A stretch of 64,000 bases of DNA from DRKI01 sp011051875. Its GTDB lineage: Bacteria > Desulfobacterota > Desulfobulbia > Desulfobulbales > Desulfobulbaceae. Position numbers and translations under genes: made by a program. Location: positions 1-64,000 of the forward strand of contig JALXDL010000051.1 of assembly GCA_026990385.1 (NCBI GenBank), written 5' to 3'. This document shows positions 51,034 through 59,965 of this stretch, in pieces. The stretch's first letter is position 1, and each line of letters begins with the position of its first letter. The notes under the pieces were generated by a model. That model searched no databases, was not told the origin of the DNA, and saw only the letters and a list, made by a program, of their open reading frames with translations.

Positions 51034-51609
51034 TCAGGAGTGGAGCTTCTTCAGCAGCCAGGCCATGTTCCGGCCCAGGTCCCGCATGGTTGTGATCCCT
51101 TCGGTATCCTCGGCGACGTCGCCCCGGTCCCGGCCGACACCGATATTCCAGTAGGAGGAGCCGACGATGATCATCTGGCCGATGGTGAAGAAGTGATTGA
51201 TGGAATCAAAGACGTGAATGGCACCGCCGCGCCGCCGGGCCACCACGGCCGCGCCCACCTTGCGGCGGAACATGTCGCCGTTGGCCCTGGAGGTCATGCC
51301 GGCCCGGTCGATGAGGGCTTTGAGTTCGGTTGAAAGATCGGCAAAATAGGTGGGAGAGGCCAGGATGATGCCGTCGGCCTGTTCCATTTTTTCGATGCAG
51401 TCGTTGATGCAGTCGATGTCCACGGCGCAGCGCCTGTTCTTGTTCTTGAAACACTTGTAGCAGGCGATACAGCCGTGCGGATGCTCCCCTGACAGGTGCA
51501 CCAGCTCTGTCCCGATCCCTTCCTTTTCCAGCTCTTCGAACACGTATCCCACCAGCATGGTGGTATTGCCGTTTTTGCGGGCACTGCCGTTGAATGCGAT
51601 AACCTTCAT
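51034..51609 (-). CDS. Iron-sulfur flavoprotein-like NADPH-dependent FMN reductase
   Basis: 191-aa flavodoxin-fold protein. FMN-binding loop FNGSARKNGNTTMLVGYVFE at the N-terminus; a Cys cluster HGCIACYKCFKNKNRRC (C47, C50, C53, C61 or nearby) that resembles the compact 4Fe-4S motif of archaeal Isf; and ASPTYFADLSTELKALIDRA. Such proteins shuttle electrons between ferredoxin and other acceptors. Its start overlaps the korC stop by 4 bp, so it is co-expressed with the 2-oxoacid:ferredoxin oxidoreductase that would reduce ferredoxin. Confidence 0.85.
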   Translation of the reverse strand: MKVIAFNGSARKNGNTTMLVGYVFEELEKEGIGTELVHLSGEHPHGCIACYKCFKNKNRRCAVDIDCINDCIEKMEQADGIILASPTYFADLSTELKALIDRAGMTSRANGDMFRRKVGAAVVARRRGGAIHVFDSINHFFTIGQMIIVGSSYWNIGVGRDRGDVAEDTEGITTMRDLGRNMAWLLKKLHS

Positions 51610-52208
51610 GGATATTCCTCGTCTTCGTTCATGACCGATCGGGGCAGCCGGTCCAGGTTGATCTTCCCTGCCTCTTCAATACCCCGCCTCAGGGCGTCCC
51701 GGTTCATCTCCTCGGTCCCTTTCGGCACCCGGGCCAGCAGCGCCTTTTCCAGGTTGTCCAGGTTGACCAGACCTGACAGCAGGCCGATGGCGCCCAGGGC
51801 CACCATGTTGGCCACCAGCACCCGGCCGATTTCATCCCTGGCTATGCCGGTGAACGGGATGGCGATGATCCGGGAGGTGGGGAACTGTTCCACCAGGGTT
51901 GAATCCACCACCAGGATGCCGTTTTTTTTCAGGTCATAGAAATAGGCGTCACAGGCGGCCTGATTCATGGCCAGCAGCAGGTCCAGCTCCAGGGCCTTGG
52001 GATAATCGATGGGATGATCGCTGACCACCACCTCGGCCTTTGACTTGCCGCCCCGGGCCTCGGGACCGTAGCTCTGGGTCTGGCAGACATACCTGCCGTC
52101 ATAGACCCCCACGGCCTCGGCAAAGATCACTGCCGCGGTGATGAGCCCCTGGCCGCCGGACCCGGAAAACCGGATCTCGTAGCGCTCCAAGCTGTCCTGC
52201 TGCTTCAT
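51606..52208 (-). CDS. korC: 2-oxoacid:ferredoxin oxidoreductase, gamma subunit
   Basis: 200-aa gamma subunit of a four-subunit ferredoxin-dependent oxidoreductase. RFSGSGGQGLITAAVIFAEA is the family signature, followed by TQSYGPEARGGKSKAEVVVS. It overlaps korB by 4 bp. The complex oxidatively decarboxylates 2-oxoglutarate (or a branched-chain 2-oxoacid) to the acyl-CoA and reduced ferredoxin. The specificity cannot be settled from subunit order alone. Confidence 0.9.
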   Translation of the reverse strand: MKQQDSLERYEIRFSGSGGQGLITAAVIFAEAVGVYDGRYVCQTQSYGPEARGGKSKAEVVVSDHPIDYPKALELDLLLAMNQAACDAYFYDLKKNGILVVDSTLVEQFPTSRIIAIPFTGIARDEIGRVLVANMVALGAIGLLSGLVNLDNLEKALLARVPKGTEEMNRDALRRGIEEAGKINLDRLPRSVMNEDEEYP

Positions 52209-53050
52209 ACCTTGCCCCCCCTGCCGGCCTTGGCCCGCTCACGGACCTTTTTGTATTCCTCGGTGGAGATGGGCAGTTCCCGGTCCGTGAGCACGCCGAT
52301 GGTGATCCTGCCCTCCAGTTCCGCGGTTGACATCTTTTCCGCCTCGTGCACGTGCACCGCCTGTTCCTTGAAACGCCGCATCATCTCCACGGCGCCGCCG
52401 AGCCCGTTACGGCGGCCATACTGGACATGGCAGTTGGAGATCACCTCGACCACGGCAAAACCCCGTTTGCGAATGGCCTGCTCGATGAGGCGGTCCATCA
52501 GGTCGGCATGGTAGACCGTGGCCCGGGCCACGAACGAGGCCCCGGCGGTCACTGCCAGTTCGGCGATGGAAAAGTCATGCTCGATATGACCGTAGACCGA
52601 GGTGGTGGAGCGGGAGCCGAATGGGGTCGTGGGCGAGTACTGGCCGCCGGTCATGCCGTAGATCGAATTGTTGATGATGATGGCGGTCAGGTTCAGGTTG
52701 CGGCGCGCCGCATGAATGAAGTGGTTGCCACCGATGGCGGTGGCGTCGCCGTCCCCCATGATGGCCACCACGTTGAGCGACGGCCTGGCCAGTTTGACGC
52801 CGGTGGCAAAGGTGAGGGCCCGGCCGTGGGTGGTGTGCAGGGTGTTGAAGTCCAGGTAGGTGGGCATCCGGCCCGAGCAGCCGATGCCCGAGGCGAGCAC
52901 GATGTCATCCTTGCTGACATCGAGCCGGTAGATGGCGCGGAGCAGCGCCGCCATGACGATGCCGTTACCGCAGCCGGGGCACCAGACATGGGGAAATTTC
53001 TTGTTGTGGCGCAGGAAGGTGTGGCGCAGGGTCTGAGCGGGAATAACCAT
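52205..53050 (-). CDS. korB: 2-oxoacid:ferredoxin oxidoreductase, beta subunit (TPP-binding)
   Basis: 281-aa beta subunit that binds thiamine diphosphate. KKFPHVWCPGCGNGIVMAAL is the N-terminal motif. The TPP motif GDGDATAIGGNHFIHAARRN is followed by IIINNSIYGMTGGQYSPTTP. NCHVQYGRRN occurs later. The order korD-A-B-C is the one used by 2-oxoglutarate:ferredoxin oxidoreductases in anaerobes; the conventional Kor names are used for that reason. Confidence 0.91.
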   Translation of the reverse strand: MVIPAQTLRHTFLRHNKKFPHVWCPGCGNGIVMAALLRAIYRLDVSKDDIVLASGIGCSGRMPTYLDFNTLHTTHGRALTFATGVKLARPSLNVVAIMGDGDATAIGGNHFIHAARRNLNLTAIIINNSIYGMTGGQYSPTTPFGSRSTTSVYGHIEHDFSIAELAVTAGASFVARATVYHADLMDRLIEQAIRKRGFAVVEVISNCHVQYGRRNGLGGAVEMMRRFKEQAVHVHEAEKMSTAELEGRITIGVLTDRELPISTEEYKKVRERAKAGRGGKV

Positions 53051-53143
53051 GGTCGTATCCGGATGTGATCACTTGCAGCGGTCAGGGCAGGACCGACAGA
53101 TCCTGTATTTTCTGATACGTCGCATGTGAGCGGGTTGAGGGTG

Positions 53144-54289
53144 CTAAAGCTTGAGCAGATCCTGGGTTATCTCCATGGGCGTGATGAACTGGCCGTCCAT
53201 CCGGTTGTGCTTGACCACGCGGCAGGCGCCCTGGTTCACCCGCAGCACCTCGCGGCTGATCTGGCCCATGTTCATCTCCGGTACCAGCACGGCCCGGCAC
53301 TGCTTGAGAAGCGGTGTCATCGTGGCGCGCGGAAAGGGAAACAGGGTGATGAGCTGCAGCAGTCCCGCCCTGACCCCCTGTCTGCGGGCATCCTCCACGG
53401 CGCGCAGGGCCGAGCGGGCCACCGAGCCATAGGCGATGACCAGGATCTCGGCGTCCCGGGTATGGAAGCTCCGGGTCATCTGGATGTCCGGGAATCCACG
53501 GCGGATCTTTTTGGCCATCCTCTGGTGAAAGCTCTCGATCTCCTTGTGGTTCTGGGTCGGATAGCCGTGCTCGTCGTGGATGAGGCCGGTGACGTGGTGC
53601 CGGTATCCGTCACCAAAGGCGGCCATGGGCGGCACCCCGCGGTTGTCGCCCTCGTAGGGTTTGTACCAGTCCGGTGGCATGCTGGGCCGGATGCGGTCCA
53701 CGACCTTGATCTCGCCGGGGGTCGGCAGCTGCACGGCCTCCCTGGTGTGGGCCACCACCTCGTCAGAGAGGAGGATGACCGGCACCCGGTACTTTTCCGA
53801 AATGTTGAAGGCCTTGATGGTGATGGTGAAGGAGTCGATGACCGAGGAGACCGCCAGGACCACGATGGGATGGTCACCGTGGGTCCCCCAGCGCGCCATC
53901 TGCACGTCACCCTGGGCCGGGGAGGTGGGAAGGCCGGTGGAGGGACCGCCGCGCATCACGTTGACGATCACGCAGGGCACCTCGGCCACGCAGGCAAAAC
54001 CCAGGTTTTCCTGCATCAGGGAGAAGCCGGGCCCCGAGGTGGCGGTCATGGCCTTGACCCCGGCCAGGGAGGCCCCGATCACCGCGCCGATGCTGGCGAT
54101 CTCGTCCTCCATCTGGATAAAGGTGCCGTCCACCGCCGGCAGCAGCACCGAGAGATGCTCGGCGATCTCCGATGCCGGCGTGATGGGATAGCCGGCAAAG
54201 AACCGGCAGCCCGCGGCCAGGGCGCCGTGCACCACGGCCTCGTTGCCCTGCAGGAGGCGCCGGCCGGTGATCTGCTCGTGTTCAGGCAT
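53144..54289 (-). CDS. korA: 2-oxoacid:ferredoxin oxidoreductase, alpha subunit
   Basis: 381-aa alpha subunit. GNEAVVHGALAAGCRFFAGY followed by PITPASEIAEHL starts the pyrimidine domain. EDEIASIGAVIGASLAGVKA, MTATSGPGFSLMQENLGFAC and RGGPSTGLPTSPAQGDV are characteristic. ATG 54289 has GAGGAAAAACG upstream. It overlaps korD by 8 bp. A 93-bp gap separates it from korB, with no terminator seen. Confidence 0.91.
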   Translation of the reverse strand: MPEHEQITGRRLLQGNEAVVHGALAAGCRFFAGYPITPASEIAEHLSVLLPAVDGTFIQMEDEIASIGAVIGASLAGVKAMTATSGPGFSLMQENLGFACVAEVPCVIVNVMRGGPSTGLPTSPAQGDVQMARWGTHGDHPIVVLAVSSVIDSFTITIKAFNISEKYRVPVILLSDEVVAHTREAVQLPTPGEIKVVDRIRPSMPPDWYKPYEGDNRGVPPMAAFGDGYRHHVTGLIHDEHGYPTQNHKEIESFHQRMAKKIRRGFPDIQMTRSFHTRDAEILVIAYGSVARSALRAVEDARRQGVRAGLLQLITLFPFPRATMTPLLKQCRAVLVPEMNMGQISREVLRVNQGACRVVKHNRMDGQFITPMEITQDLLKL

Positions 54290-54560
54290 CGTTTTTCCTC
54301 CTCCTGGGGGTCCGTTCCGATACGGTGATGGCGAAATCCGGGCAGTGGAGTTCACAGAACCGGCAGCCGACGCAACGGTCCGGGTCGGTGATCTCGGGTT
54401 TGCCGGTCCTGTCCGCCAGGATGATCTCCCGGGGACAGAAGGCCATGCAGATACCGCAGGCCTTGCACCAGTCATGGTAGAAGGAGACGTCGTAGCGCTG
54501 TTTTTTCTTTTTCCTGCCGCTTCCGGCTGTCTTTCGGGTCGTATCCTGTGACGTGGTCAT
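54282..54560 (-). CDS. korD: 2-oxoacid:ferredoxin oxidoreductase, ferredoxin-type delta subunit
   Basis: 92-aa 2[4Fe-4S] polyferredoxin subunit with two cluster motifs, CKACGICMAFCP and CVGCRFCELHCP. A Lys/Arg-rich N-terminal stretch precedes the domain. Start 54560 has GGGAG upstream. First gene of korDABC plus the flavoprotein. An in-frame extension of 85 codons upstream is discounted because it lacks a start signal and includes the divergent promoter region. Confidence 0.9.
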   Translation of the reverse strand: MTTSQDTTRKTAGSGRKKKKQRYDVSFYHDWCKACGICMAFCPREIILADRTGKPEITDPDRCVGCRFCELHCPDFAITVSERTPRRRKNDA

Positions 54561-54738
54561 GGGGTCTCCCGGCAATGGCGGCTTGGCCCTTGAGGTGGTG
54601 CCTGGCTTGCCGGCGCAGCGGTGGCCGGCCATGCAGGATCTCCTGATTCTGGGCTTACCGGGTCGCGACAAAAAAAGCAAGAAAATCTCCGGCCGGTTCT
54701 CTTCAAAAAAACTTGCCCGCATTGTCAGGAATATTTTC

Positions 54739-54767
54739 TTGTCAAGGGGTCTGGAGTTGAATATAAA
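54739..54767 (+). promoter_or_regulatory. Sigma-70-type promoter of the TAXI-TRAP genes
   Basis: TTGTCA (54739-54744), 17-bp spacer, TATAAA (54762-54767); five of six matches in each box. The leader to the receptor start at 54882 is about 107 nt. The 321-bp divergent gap 54561-54881 contains no gene. No korD promoter is obvious on the other strand. Confidence 0.65.
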
Positions 54768-54881
54768 CTTCAGGAGGATCGTCTGCCTGTGCGGGGGACG
54801 GTTTCCGGGAACCACAAGGTGGCAACGGGTCGTGGGGTGTGCCCGTTATCTTGCTCAACTTCTTCAACTAGGGAGGTATGA

Positions 54882-55859
54882 ATGAAAAGAGGACTGTTTT
54901 TTTCCATCGCCGTACTGGCGGCACTGCTGATGACCTTTGCCAATGTCCAGGCGAAGACCCAGTTCGTGACCATCGGCACCGGCGGCATCACCGGTGTCTA
55001 CTATCCGACCGGCGGCGCCATTGCCAAGATGGTCAACAAGAAGAAAAAGGAGTACGGAATCCGGGCGACTGTCGAGTCCACGGGCGGCTCTGTCTTCAAT
55101 GTCAACGCGGTGATGAACGGCGACCTGGAATTCGGCATCGTCCAGTCCGACCGCCAGTACCAGGCGTGGCACGGCCTGGCCGAGTGGAAGGACAAGGGAC
55201 CGCAGAAGGACCTGCGCGCAGTGTTTTCCATTCACCCCGAGTCCGTCACCCTGGTCGCCGCTGTTGATTCCGGCATCAAGACCATCAAGGACCTGAAGGG
55301 CAAGAAGGTCAATATCGGCAACCCCGGCTCGGGCCAGCGCCAGAACGCCATTGACGCGCTCAACGCCGTGGGTATTGATTTCAAGAAAGACCTGCAGGCC
55401 GAAAACGTCAAGGCCTCCGAGGCCCCGGGCCTGCTGCAGGACGGCCGTATCGATGCCTTCTTCTACACCGTCGGTCATCCTTCCGGAGCCATCAAGGAGG
55501 CCACCTCCGGCGCCCGCAAGGTACGGTTCGTCTCCATCAGCGGCCCCGAGATCGACAAGATGCTGGCCAAGTTCCCCTACTATGCCAAGTCGGTGATCCC
55601 GGTGGAGATGTACCCCGGCGCCCAGAACGACAAGGACGTGCCCACCTTCGGCGTCAAGGCCACCCTGGTCACCTCGGCCAAGGTGCCGGACGAGATCGTT
55701 TATGCCATCACCAAGGAGGTATTTGACAACTTCGACGATTTCAAGAAGCTGCACCCGGCCTACTCCACCCTGACCAAGAAATCCATGCTGGATGGCCTTT
55801 CCGCCCCCATCCATCCCGGCGCCATGAAGTACTACAGGGAAGCCGGCCTGATGAAGTAA
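54882..55859 (+). CDS. TAXI-family TRAP transporter substrate-binding protein
   Basis: 325-aa periplasmic receptor. Signal peptide 1-24 (MKRGLFFSIAVLAALLMTFA, then NVQAK). The TAXI fold shows FVTIGTGGITGVYYPTGGAI, ESTGGSVFNVNAVMNGDLEF and KKVNIGNPGSGQRQNAIDAL, with the ligand region VGHPSGAIKEA. Family members bind glutamate, 2-oxoglutarate or other organic acids; which one is unknown. GGGAGG precedes the ATG. A strong terminator directly follows, so the receptor can be produced in excess over the permease. Confidence 0.93.
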   Translation: MKRGLFFSIAVLAALLMTFANVQAKTQFVTIGTGGITGVYYPTGGAIAKMVNKKKKEYGIRATVESTGGSVFNVNAVMNGDLEFGIVQSDRQYQAWHGLAEWKDKGPQKDLRAVFSIHPESVTLVAAVDSGIKTIKDLKGKKVNIGNPGSGQRQNAIDALNAVGIDFKKDLQAENVKASEAPGLLQDGRIDAFFYTVGHPSGAIKEATSGARKVRFVSISGPEIDKMLAKFPYYAKSVIPVEMYPGAQNDKDVPTFGVKATLVTSAKVPDEIVYAITKEVFDNFDDFKKLHPAYSTLTKKSMLDGLSAPIHPGAMKYYREAGLMK

Positions 55860-55877
55860 CGTTGCCGCGTTTTTCCG

Positions 55878-55909
55878 GGCGGCAGTCGCAAGGCTGCCGC
55901 CTTTTTTTT
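55878..55909 (+). terminator. Intrinsic terminator/attenuator after the TAXI receptor
   Basis: GGCGGCAG (55878-55885) pairs with CTGCCGCC (55894-55901), followed by eight T. It is placed between receptor and permease genes, so it probably reduces permease expression relative to the receptor. Confidence 0.85.
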
Positions 55910-55986
55910 CGGTTGTTTCATCGCCCGGCACGGATTCTGTCGTCCTGTCGCTTCCTCCGGCCGGGTCTGACCCGTGGATCTGTTTA

Positions 55987-56105
55987 CCTGGATTGAGTGT
56001 TTCACCTTTCTTCATCTGTCTCGTCTCGTGATGTTCCTTGTGGGCATGTTGTGCAGCACCACAAGACCCGCATCCCGGGGCACAATGAAAACCGCTCAAT
56101 CCAGG
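55987..56105 (+). repeat. Family B MITE-like repeat, short copy with intact ends
   Basis: 119-bp element. The left end CCTGGATTGAGTGTTTC and right end GAAAACCGCTCAATCCAGG form an imperfect terminal inverted repeat. The right half matches the 13681 copy through CATCCCGGGGCACAATGAAA. It lies between the receptor terminator and the permease gene and ends 34 bp before its start. Confidence 0.72.
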
Positions 56106-56139
56106 GTTCGGCCTTACCACCTCTCCAGGAGACGGTCAC

Positions 56140-58212
56140 ATGAGCAAACTTCGCGTTGATACGGTTGACGACGACGGCATGGAGCTGGCCCGGAAGCTGG
56201 CCGAGGAAGAGGAGGGCATCGGCAGGAGACCGGAAGGATGGCAGAGATACCTGATTCCCGCCATTGCCGTCGCCTGGAGCCTTTTTCAGCTCTCCCTGCC
56301 CAAGCTCCTGCTCCTTGACACCACCTATATTCGCGCCATCCACCTGGCCTTTGCCATGGCCCTGGTCTTCCTCAACTACCCCTTGTGGAAGAAACCCCAT
56401 TTCGGAATCAGGTATCTTGCGGAACATAAAAGGATTCCGCTGCTTGACATCATCCTGGCCGGAGTGGCCGCCTATGCCGCCCTTTACCTGATCATCAACT
56501 ACGAGGGCATCACCGTGCGTTACGGCTCGCCCAGCATGACCGACACCGTGGTCGGCCTTCTGCTGGTCGTGCTCCTGCTCGAAGCGGCCCGCCGGACCAT
56601 CGGCCCTGCCCTGCCGGTTATTGCGGGCGGATTTATTCTCTACTCTTTTCTCGGGCCCTACATGCCGGACCTGATCGCCTTCAAGGGCACCTCGATGAAC
56701 CGGTTCGTCGGCCAGATGACCATGTCCACCGAGGGCATCTACGGCATTCCGCTCGATGTCTCGGCCACCATCGTCTTCCTGTTCGTCCTCTTCGGCGCCA
56801 TGCTTGACAAGGCCGGTGCCGGGCACTACTTCATCCAGCTTGCCCTGGCCCTGCTCGGCCGCTACAAGGGCGGTCCGGCCAAGGCGGCCATTGTCGGCTC
56901 CGGCCTCACCGGCCTGGTCTCGGGCTCGAGTATCGCCAACATCGTCACCACCGGCACCTTCACCATTCCGATGATGAAGAAGGTGGGCTACCCGGCCACC
57001 AAGGCAGCGGCCACGGAGGTCGCCGCCTCCACCGACGGCCAGCTCGCGCCGCCGATCATGGGCGCCGCCGCCTTCATCATCGCCGAGTATGTCAACGTGC
57101 CCTACATCGAGGTGGTCAAGGCGGCCGCGATCCCGGCCTTTGCCTCCTACGCTGCCCTGTTTTTCATCTCCCACATCGAGGCATCCAAGCTGGGTATCAG
57201 GGGCCTGCCCAAGAGCGAGCTGCCGCCGTTCTTCAAGACCCTGGTCGGCGGCCTCCACTACCTGGTTCCGCTCTGCATGCTCCTCTACGAACTGATCGTG
57301 GTCCGTCACTCGCCCGAGCTGGCCGCCTTCAACGCCATCCTGGTCATGTTCGTGATCATGCTCTTCCAGGAACCGGTCATCGCCTACCGGGAGAAGCAGC
57401 CCCTGGGGCCGGCCTTCAGGAAGTCCTGCCTCAATATCCTGGAGTCGCTCGTCTCCGGTGCCCGCAACATGGTGGCCGTGGCCCTGGCCACGGCCGCTGC
57501 CGGCATCATCGTCGGCGTGGTCGCCCTGGGGTTGGGCAACCTGATCTCCGAGATCATCGATGTCCTGTCCATGGGCAATGTCTTCCTCATGCTGGTCATC
57601 ACCGCCCTGGCCAGCCTGATCATCGGCATGGGCCTGCCCACCACGGCCACCTACATCGTCATGGCCTCGCTCACCGCGCCGGCCATCGTCAATATCGGCG
57701 CCATGCAGGGGTTCATCGTGCCGCTCATGGCCGCCCACCTCTTCTGTTTTTACTTCGGCATCCTGGCCGACGACACGCCGCCGGTGGGGCTCGCCGCCTA
57801 TGCCGCCGCGGCCATTGCCAAGTCACCGCCCATCGCCACCGGCCTCCAGGGATTCATGTATGACATCAGGACCGCCATCCTCCCCTTCATGTTCATCTTC
57901 AACTCGGACCTGATCCTGCACAACATCAACTCCTGGACCCAGGGTATTCTCATCTTCGCCATGACCTGCCTGGGCAACTTCGCCTTTGCCTCGGCCACCC
58001 AGGGCTGGTTCATCACCAAGAACAAGGCGTGGGAGATCCCGCTCTTTCTCTGTGTCTGCTTCATCCTGATGCGGCCGGACCAGGTTGCCGCCTGGCTGGG
58101 CATGGCCCACGGCCAGCGCTACTGGACTTACCTCATCGGCCTTGGCCTGTACGGTGCGCTCTATCTCATGCAGCGCACCCGCCTGCCGCAGGAGCAGACC
58201 CTGGCGGCCTGA
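56140..58212 (+). CDS. Fused TRAP transporter permease (small and large subunits)
   Basis: 690-aa polytopic membrane protein with about 18 hydrophobic segments. The N-terminal part (about 40-200) corresponds to the 4-TM small subunit and the rest to the DctM-type large subunit. Family motifs: GSGLTGLVSGSSIANIVTTG, AASTDGQLAPPIMGAAAFII, GMGLPTTATYIVMASLTAPA and FGILADDTPPVGLAAYAAAA. It uses the cation gradient to move the ligand presented by the TAXI receptor. The tail is followed after 33 bp by the USP gene, a common arrangement. Confidence 0.94.
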   Translation: MSKLRVDTVDDDGMELARKLAEEEEGIGRRPEGWQRYLIPAIAVAWSLFQLSLPKLLLLDTTYIRAIHLAFAMALVFLNYPLWKKPHFGIRYLAEHKRIPLLDIILAGVAAYAALYLIINYEGITVRYGSPSMTDTVVGLLLVVLLLEAARRTIGPALPVIAGGFILYSFLGPYMPDLIAFKGTSMNRFVGQMTMSTEGIYGIPLDVSATIVFLFVLFGAMLDKAGAGHYFIQLALALLGRYKGGPAKAAIVGSGLTGLVSGSSIANIVTTGTFTIPMMKKVGYPATKAAATEVAASTDGQLAPPIMGAAAFIIAEYVNVPYIEVVKAAAIPAFASYAALFFISHIEASKLGIRGLPKSELPPFFKTLVGGLHYLVPLCMLLYELIVVRHSPELAAFNAILVMFVIMLFQEPVIAYREKQPLGPAFRKSCLNILESLVSGARNMVAVALATAAAGIIVGVVALGLGNLISEIIDVLSMGNVFLMLVITALASLIIGMGLPTTATYIVMASLTAPAIVNIGAMQGFIVPLMAAHLFCFYFGILADDTPPVGLAAYAAAAIAKSPPIATGLQGFMYDIRTAILPFMFIFNSDLILHNINSWTQGILIFAMTCLGNFAFASATQGWFITKNKAWEIPLFLCVCFILMRPDQVAAWLGMAHGQRYWTYLIGLGLYGALYLMQRTRLPQEQTLAA

Positions 58213-58245
58213 GACGGTGTTTTTTCTAGCTACGGGAGAAAAACA

Positions 58246-58737
58246 ATGCTGGATGTCAAAAAGATCATGGTTCCCCTGGCGTTTTCCCCATTTTCCGGGG
58301 CCCTCCTGGCGTATGCGGCCAGCCTGGCCGAGGCCCTGGGTGCCGAGCTGATCCTGGTCCATGTCATCAATGAACGTGATGTGGAAACGGTGCAGCTCAT
58401 CACCTCGTTCGGCTACGACGTGGACGAGGAGCATTACCTGCAGGAGATCCAGAAACAGCGGATAGGTGAAGTGGAGAAGATGCTCGGGGAGATCGACTTT
58501 CCCGAGGATCGGATCCGGGTCGTCTTCCGGGTGGGACGACCGGCCAGGGTCCTGCTGCACTTCGCGGTGGAGGAGGAGGTGGACATGATCGTCATGGGGA
58601 TCAGGGCCCGGTCCGACATCGTGCATGCCTTCACCGGATCGGTGGCGGAAAAACTGTTCCACCGTTCGCCCATCACCATTGTCTCCTTTCGCGATGAACA
58701 GAACGCGGCCCGGCTGCGCAGGCGGCTGGAAAAGTAA
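58246..58737 (+). CDS. Universal stress protein (TRAP-associated)
   Basis: 163-aa UspA-fold protein. IMVPLAFSPFSGALLAYAAS starts the domain and GADELILVH-like GAELILVHVI follows. The nucleotide loop is reduced: VMGIRARSDIVHAFTGSVAE lacks the second Gly of the usual GxxG-x9-GS pattern, so ATP binding is uncertain. In TeaD-type pairs, such a protein binds and tunes the TRAP transporter. Position directly after the permease supports that. The gene is convergent with the M20 peptidase gene. Confidence 0.86.
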   Translation: MLDVKKIMVPLAFSPFSGALLAYAASLAEALGAELILVHVINERDVETVQLITSFGYDVDEEHYLQEIQKQRIGEVEKMLGEIDFPEDRIRVVFRVGRPARVLLHFAVEEEVDMIVMGIRARSDIVHAFTGSVAEKLFHRSPITIVSFRDEQNAARLRRRLEK

Positions 58738-58762
58738 CGTTTTTGCAGGAATCCCGGGAAGG

Positions 58763-59965
58763 TCAGGCTGCGGGCCGCTCCCGGGGCTGTCCTGAGGCGC
58801 ACTGCCTGGCCAGGAGAGGAAGAAAGTTGGCCAGCAGCAGGGTACGCCGGGGCAGGCTCGGCGCGAGCATGTACTCCTGTTCACTGTGATCCAGCTCGCC
58901 CAGCGGGCCCAGGCCGTCCAGGACCGGCAGTCCCTCGCCTGCCAGCGTGTTGGCGTCGGAGACTCCCTGGCGGACCTCCTCGCGCACCCCGATACCCAGC
59001 TCCGCACCCACGCGGGCCAGGAGGCGGTACAGGGCCAGGTTGGCCGCGCTGCGTTCCATGACCGGCCGCTCGTTGGTGATCTCGAGGCGACAGCCGGTGC
59101 CGGGCACCGTGGTTCCGGCGCAGATACGCCGGATCTCCCGCCGCAGCCGCTCGCCCGTCTCCCGGTCCGGGTAGCGGCTGTCCACCAGGGCCATGGCGTG
59201 GTCGGCCACGGTATTGGGGCCGATCCCTCCCTCGATCCTGCCCACGTTGACAACCACGTCCCCTGCCAGGTCGTTGCATCCTTCCAGGGCGATGATCTTG
59301 CCGGCCAGCTCCAGGATGGCGCTGGCCTTTTTTTTGCCGGCAAAGGCGGCATGACCGGCGCGGCCGCTCACCCTCAGCCGGTAGCCGGTTTTGCCCCGGC
59401 GACCGGTCACCACTTCACCCATCATGCCGCCGCACTCGGTGACCAGCGCGCAGCAGCACTCCCGCGCCAGCCGGCGCAGCAGGGGTATGGAGGTGGGAGA
59501 GCCCACCTCCTCGTCGGAATTGAACAGGAGGACAAGGGGCAGGCCGGCCAGGAGGCCGGCCCGGGCCAGGGCACGGCAGGCCCCGATGGTCACCACCAGG
59601 CCGCCCTTCATGTCGATGACACCGGGGCCGTGGATCCTGTCGTCCTGGCGGGTGCAGTCGGTGAAACGGGTGTCGGGCGGAAAGACCGTGTCCATGTGGC
59701 CCGTGATCAGGATCGGCCGGTTCCTGCCGGTCGCAGCCCTCGCAGCCCTGGTCCGGAAGAGCAGGTGGTCGCCATACCGGCCGCCGTCCACGGTCTCCAG
59801 GTCCAGGTCCATGCCGGGACCGGTCAGGAACCGGCGGATCAGCCGCCCCACCCGGTTGACCCCTTCCCTGTTGCTGCTTCCGCTCTGGATGGAGACCAGC
59901 CCGTGCAGCAGGTCAAACAGTTCCTGTTCCTGGTCGACCGCGAGCCGGTCCAGGACGATCTTCAC
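58763..59965 (-). CDS. M20-family metallopeptidase (carboxypeptidase G2/ArgE-like)
   Basis: 400-aa di-zinc hydrolase. Metal and catalytic residues are visible: ITGHMDTVFPP (His, Asp), GPGVIDMKGG (bridging Asp), NSDEEVGSP (catalytic Glu and Glu ligand), and LDHSEQEYM (last His). The dimerisation lid lies between about residues 185 and 295. Start is a GTG at 59965 that overlaps the KamA-like stop (GTGA); no Shine-Dalgarno is present, so translational coupling is likely. It probably hydrolyses an amide or peptide bond of a compound made by its operon partners. Substrate unknown. Confidence 0.87.
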   Translation of the reverse strand: MKIVLDRLAVDQEQELFDLLHGLVSIQSGSSNREGVNRVGRLIRRFLTGPGMDLDLETVDGGRYGDHLLFRTRAARAATGRNRPILITGHMDTVFPPDTRFTDCTRQDDRIHGPGVIDMKGGLVVTIGACRALARAGLLAGLPLVLLFNSDEEVGSPTSIPLLRRLARECCCALVTECGGMMGEVVTGRRGKTGYRLRVSGRAGHAAFAGKKKASAILELAGKIIALEGCNDLAGDVVVNVGRIEGGIGPNTVADHAMALVDSRYPDRETGERLRREIRRICAGTTVPGTGCRLEITNERPVMERSAANLALYRLLARVGAELGIGVREEVRQGVSDANTLAGEGLPVLDGLGPLGELDHSEQEYMLAPSLPRRTLLLANFLPLLARQCASGQPRERPAA

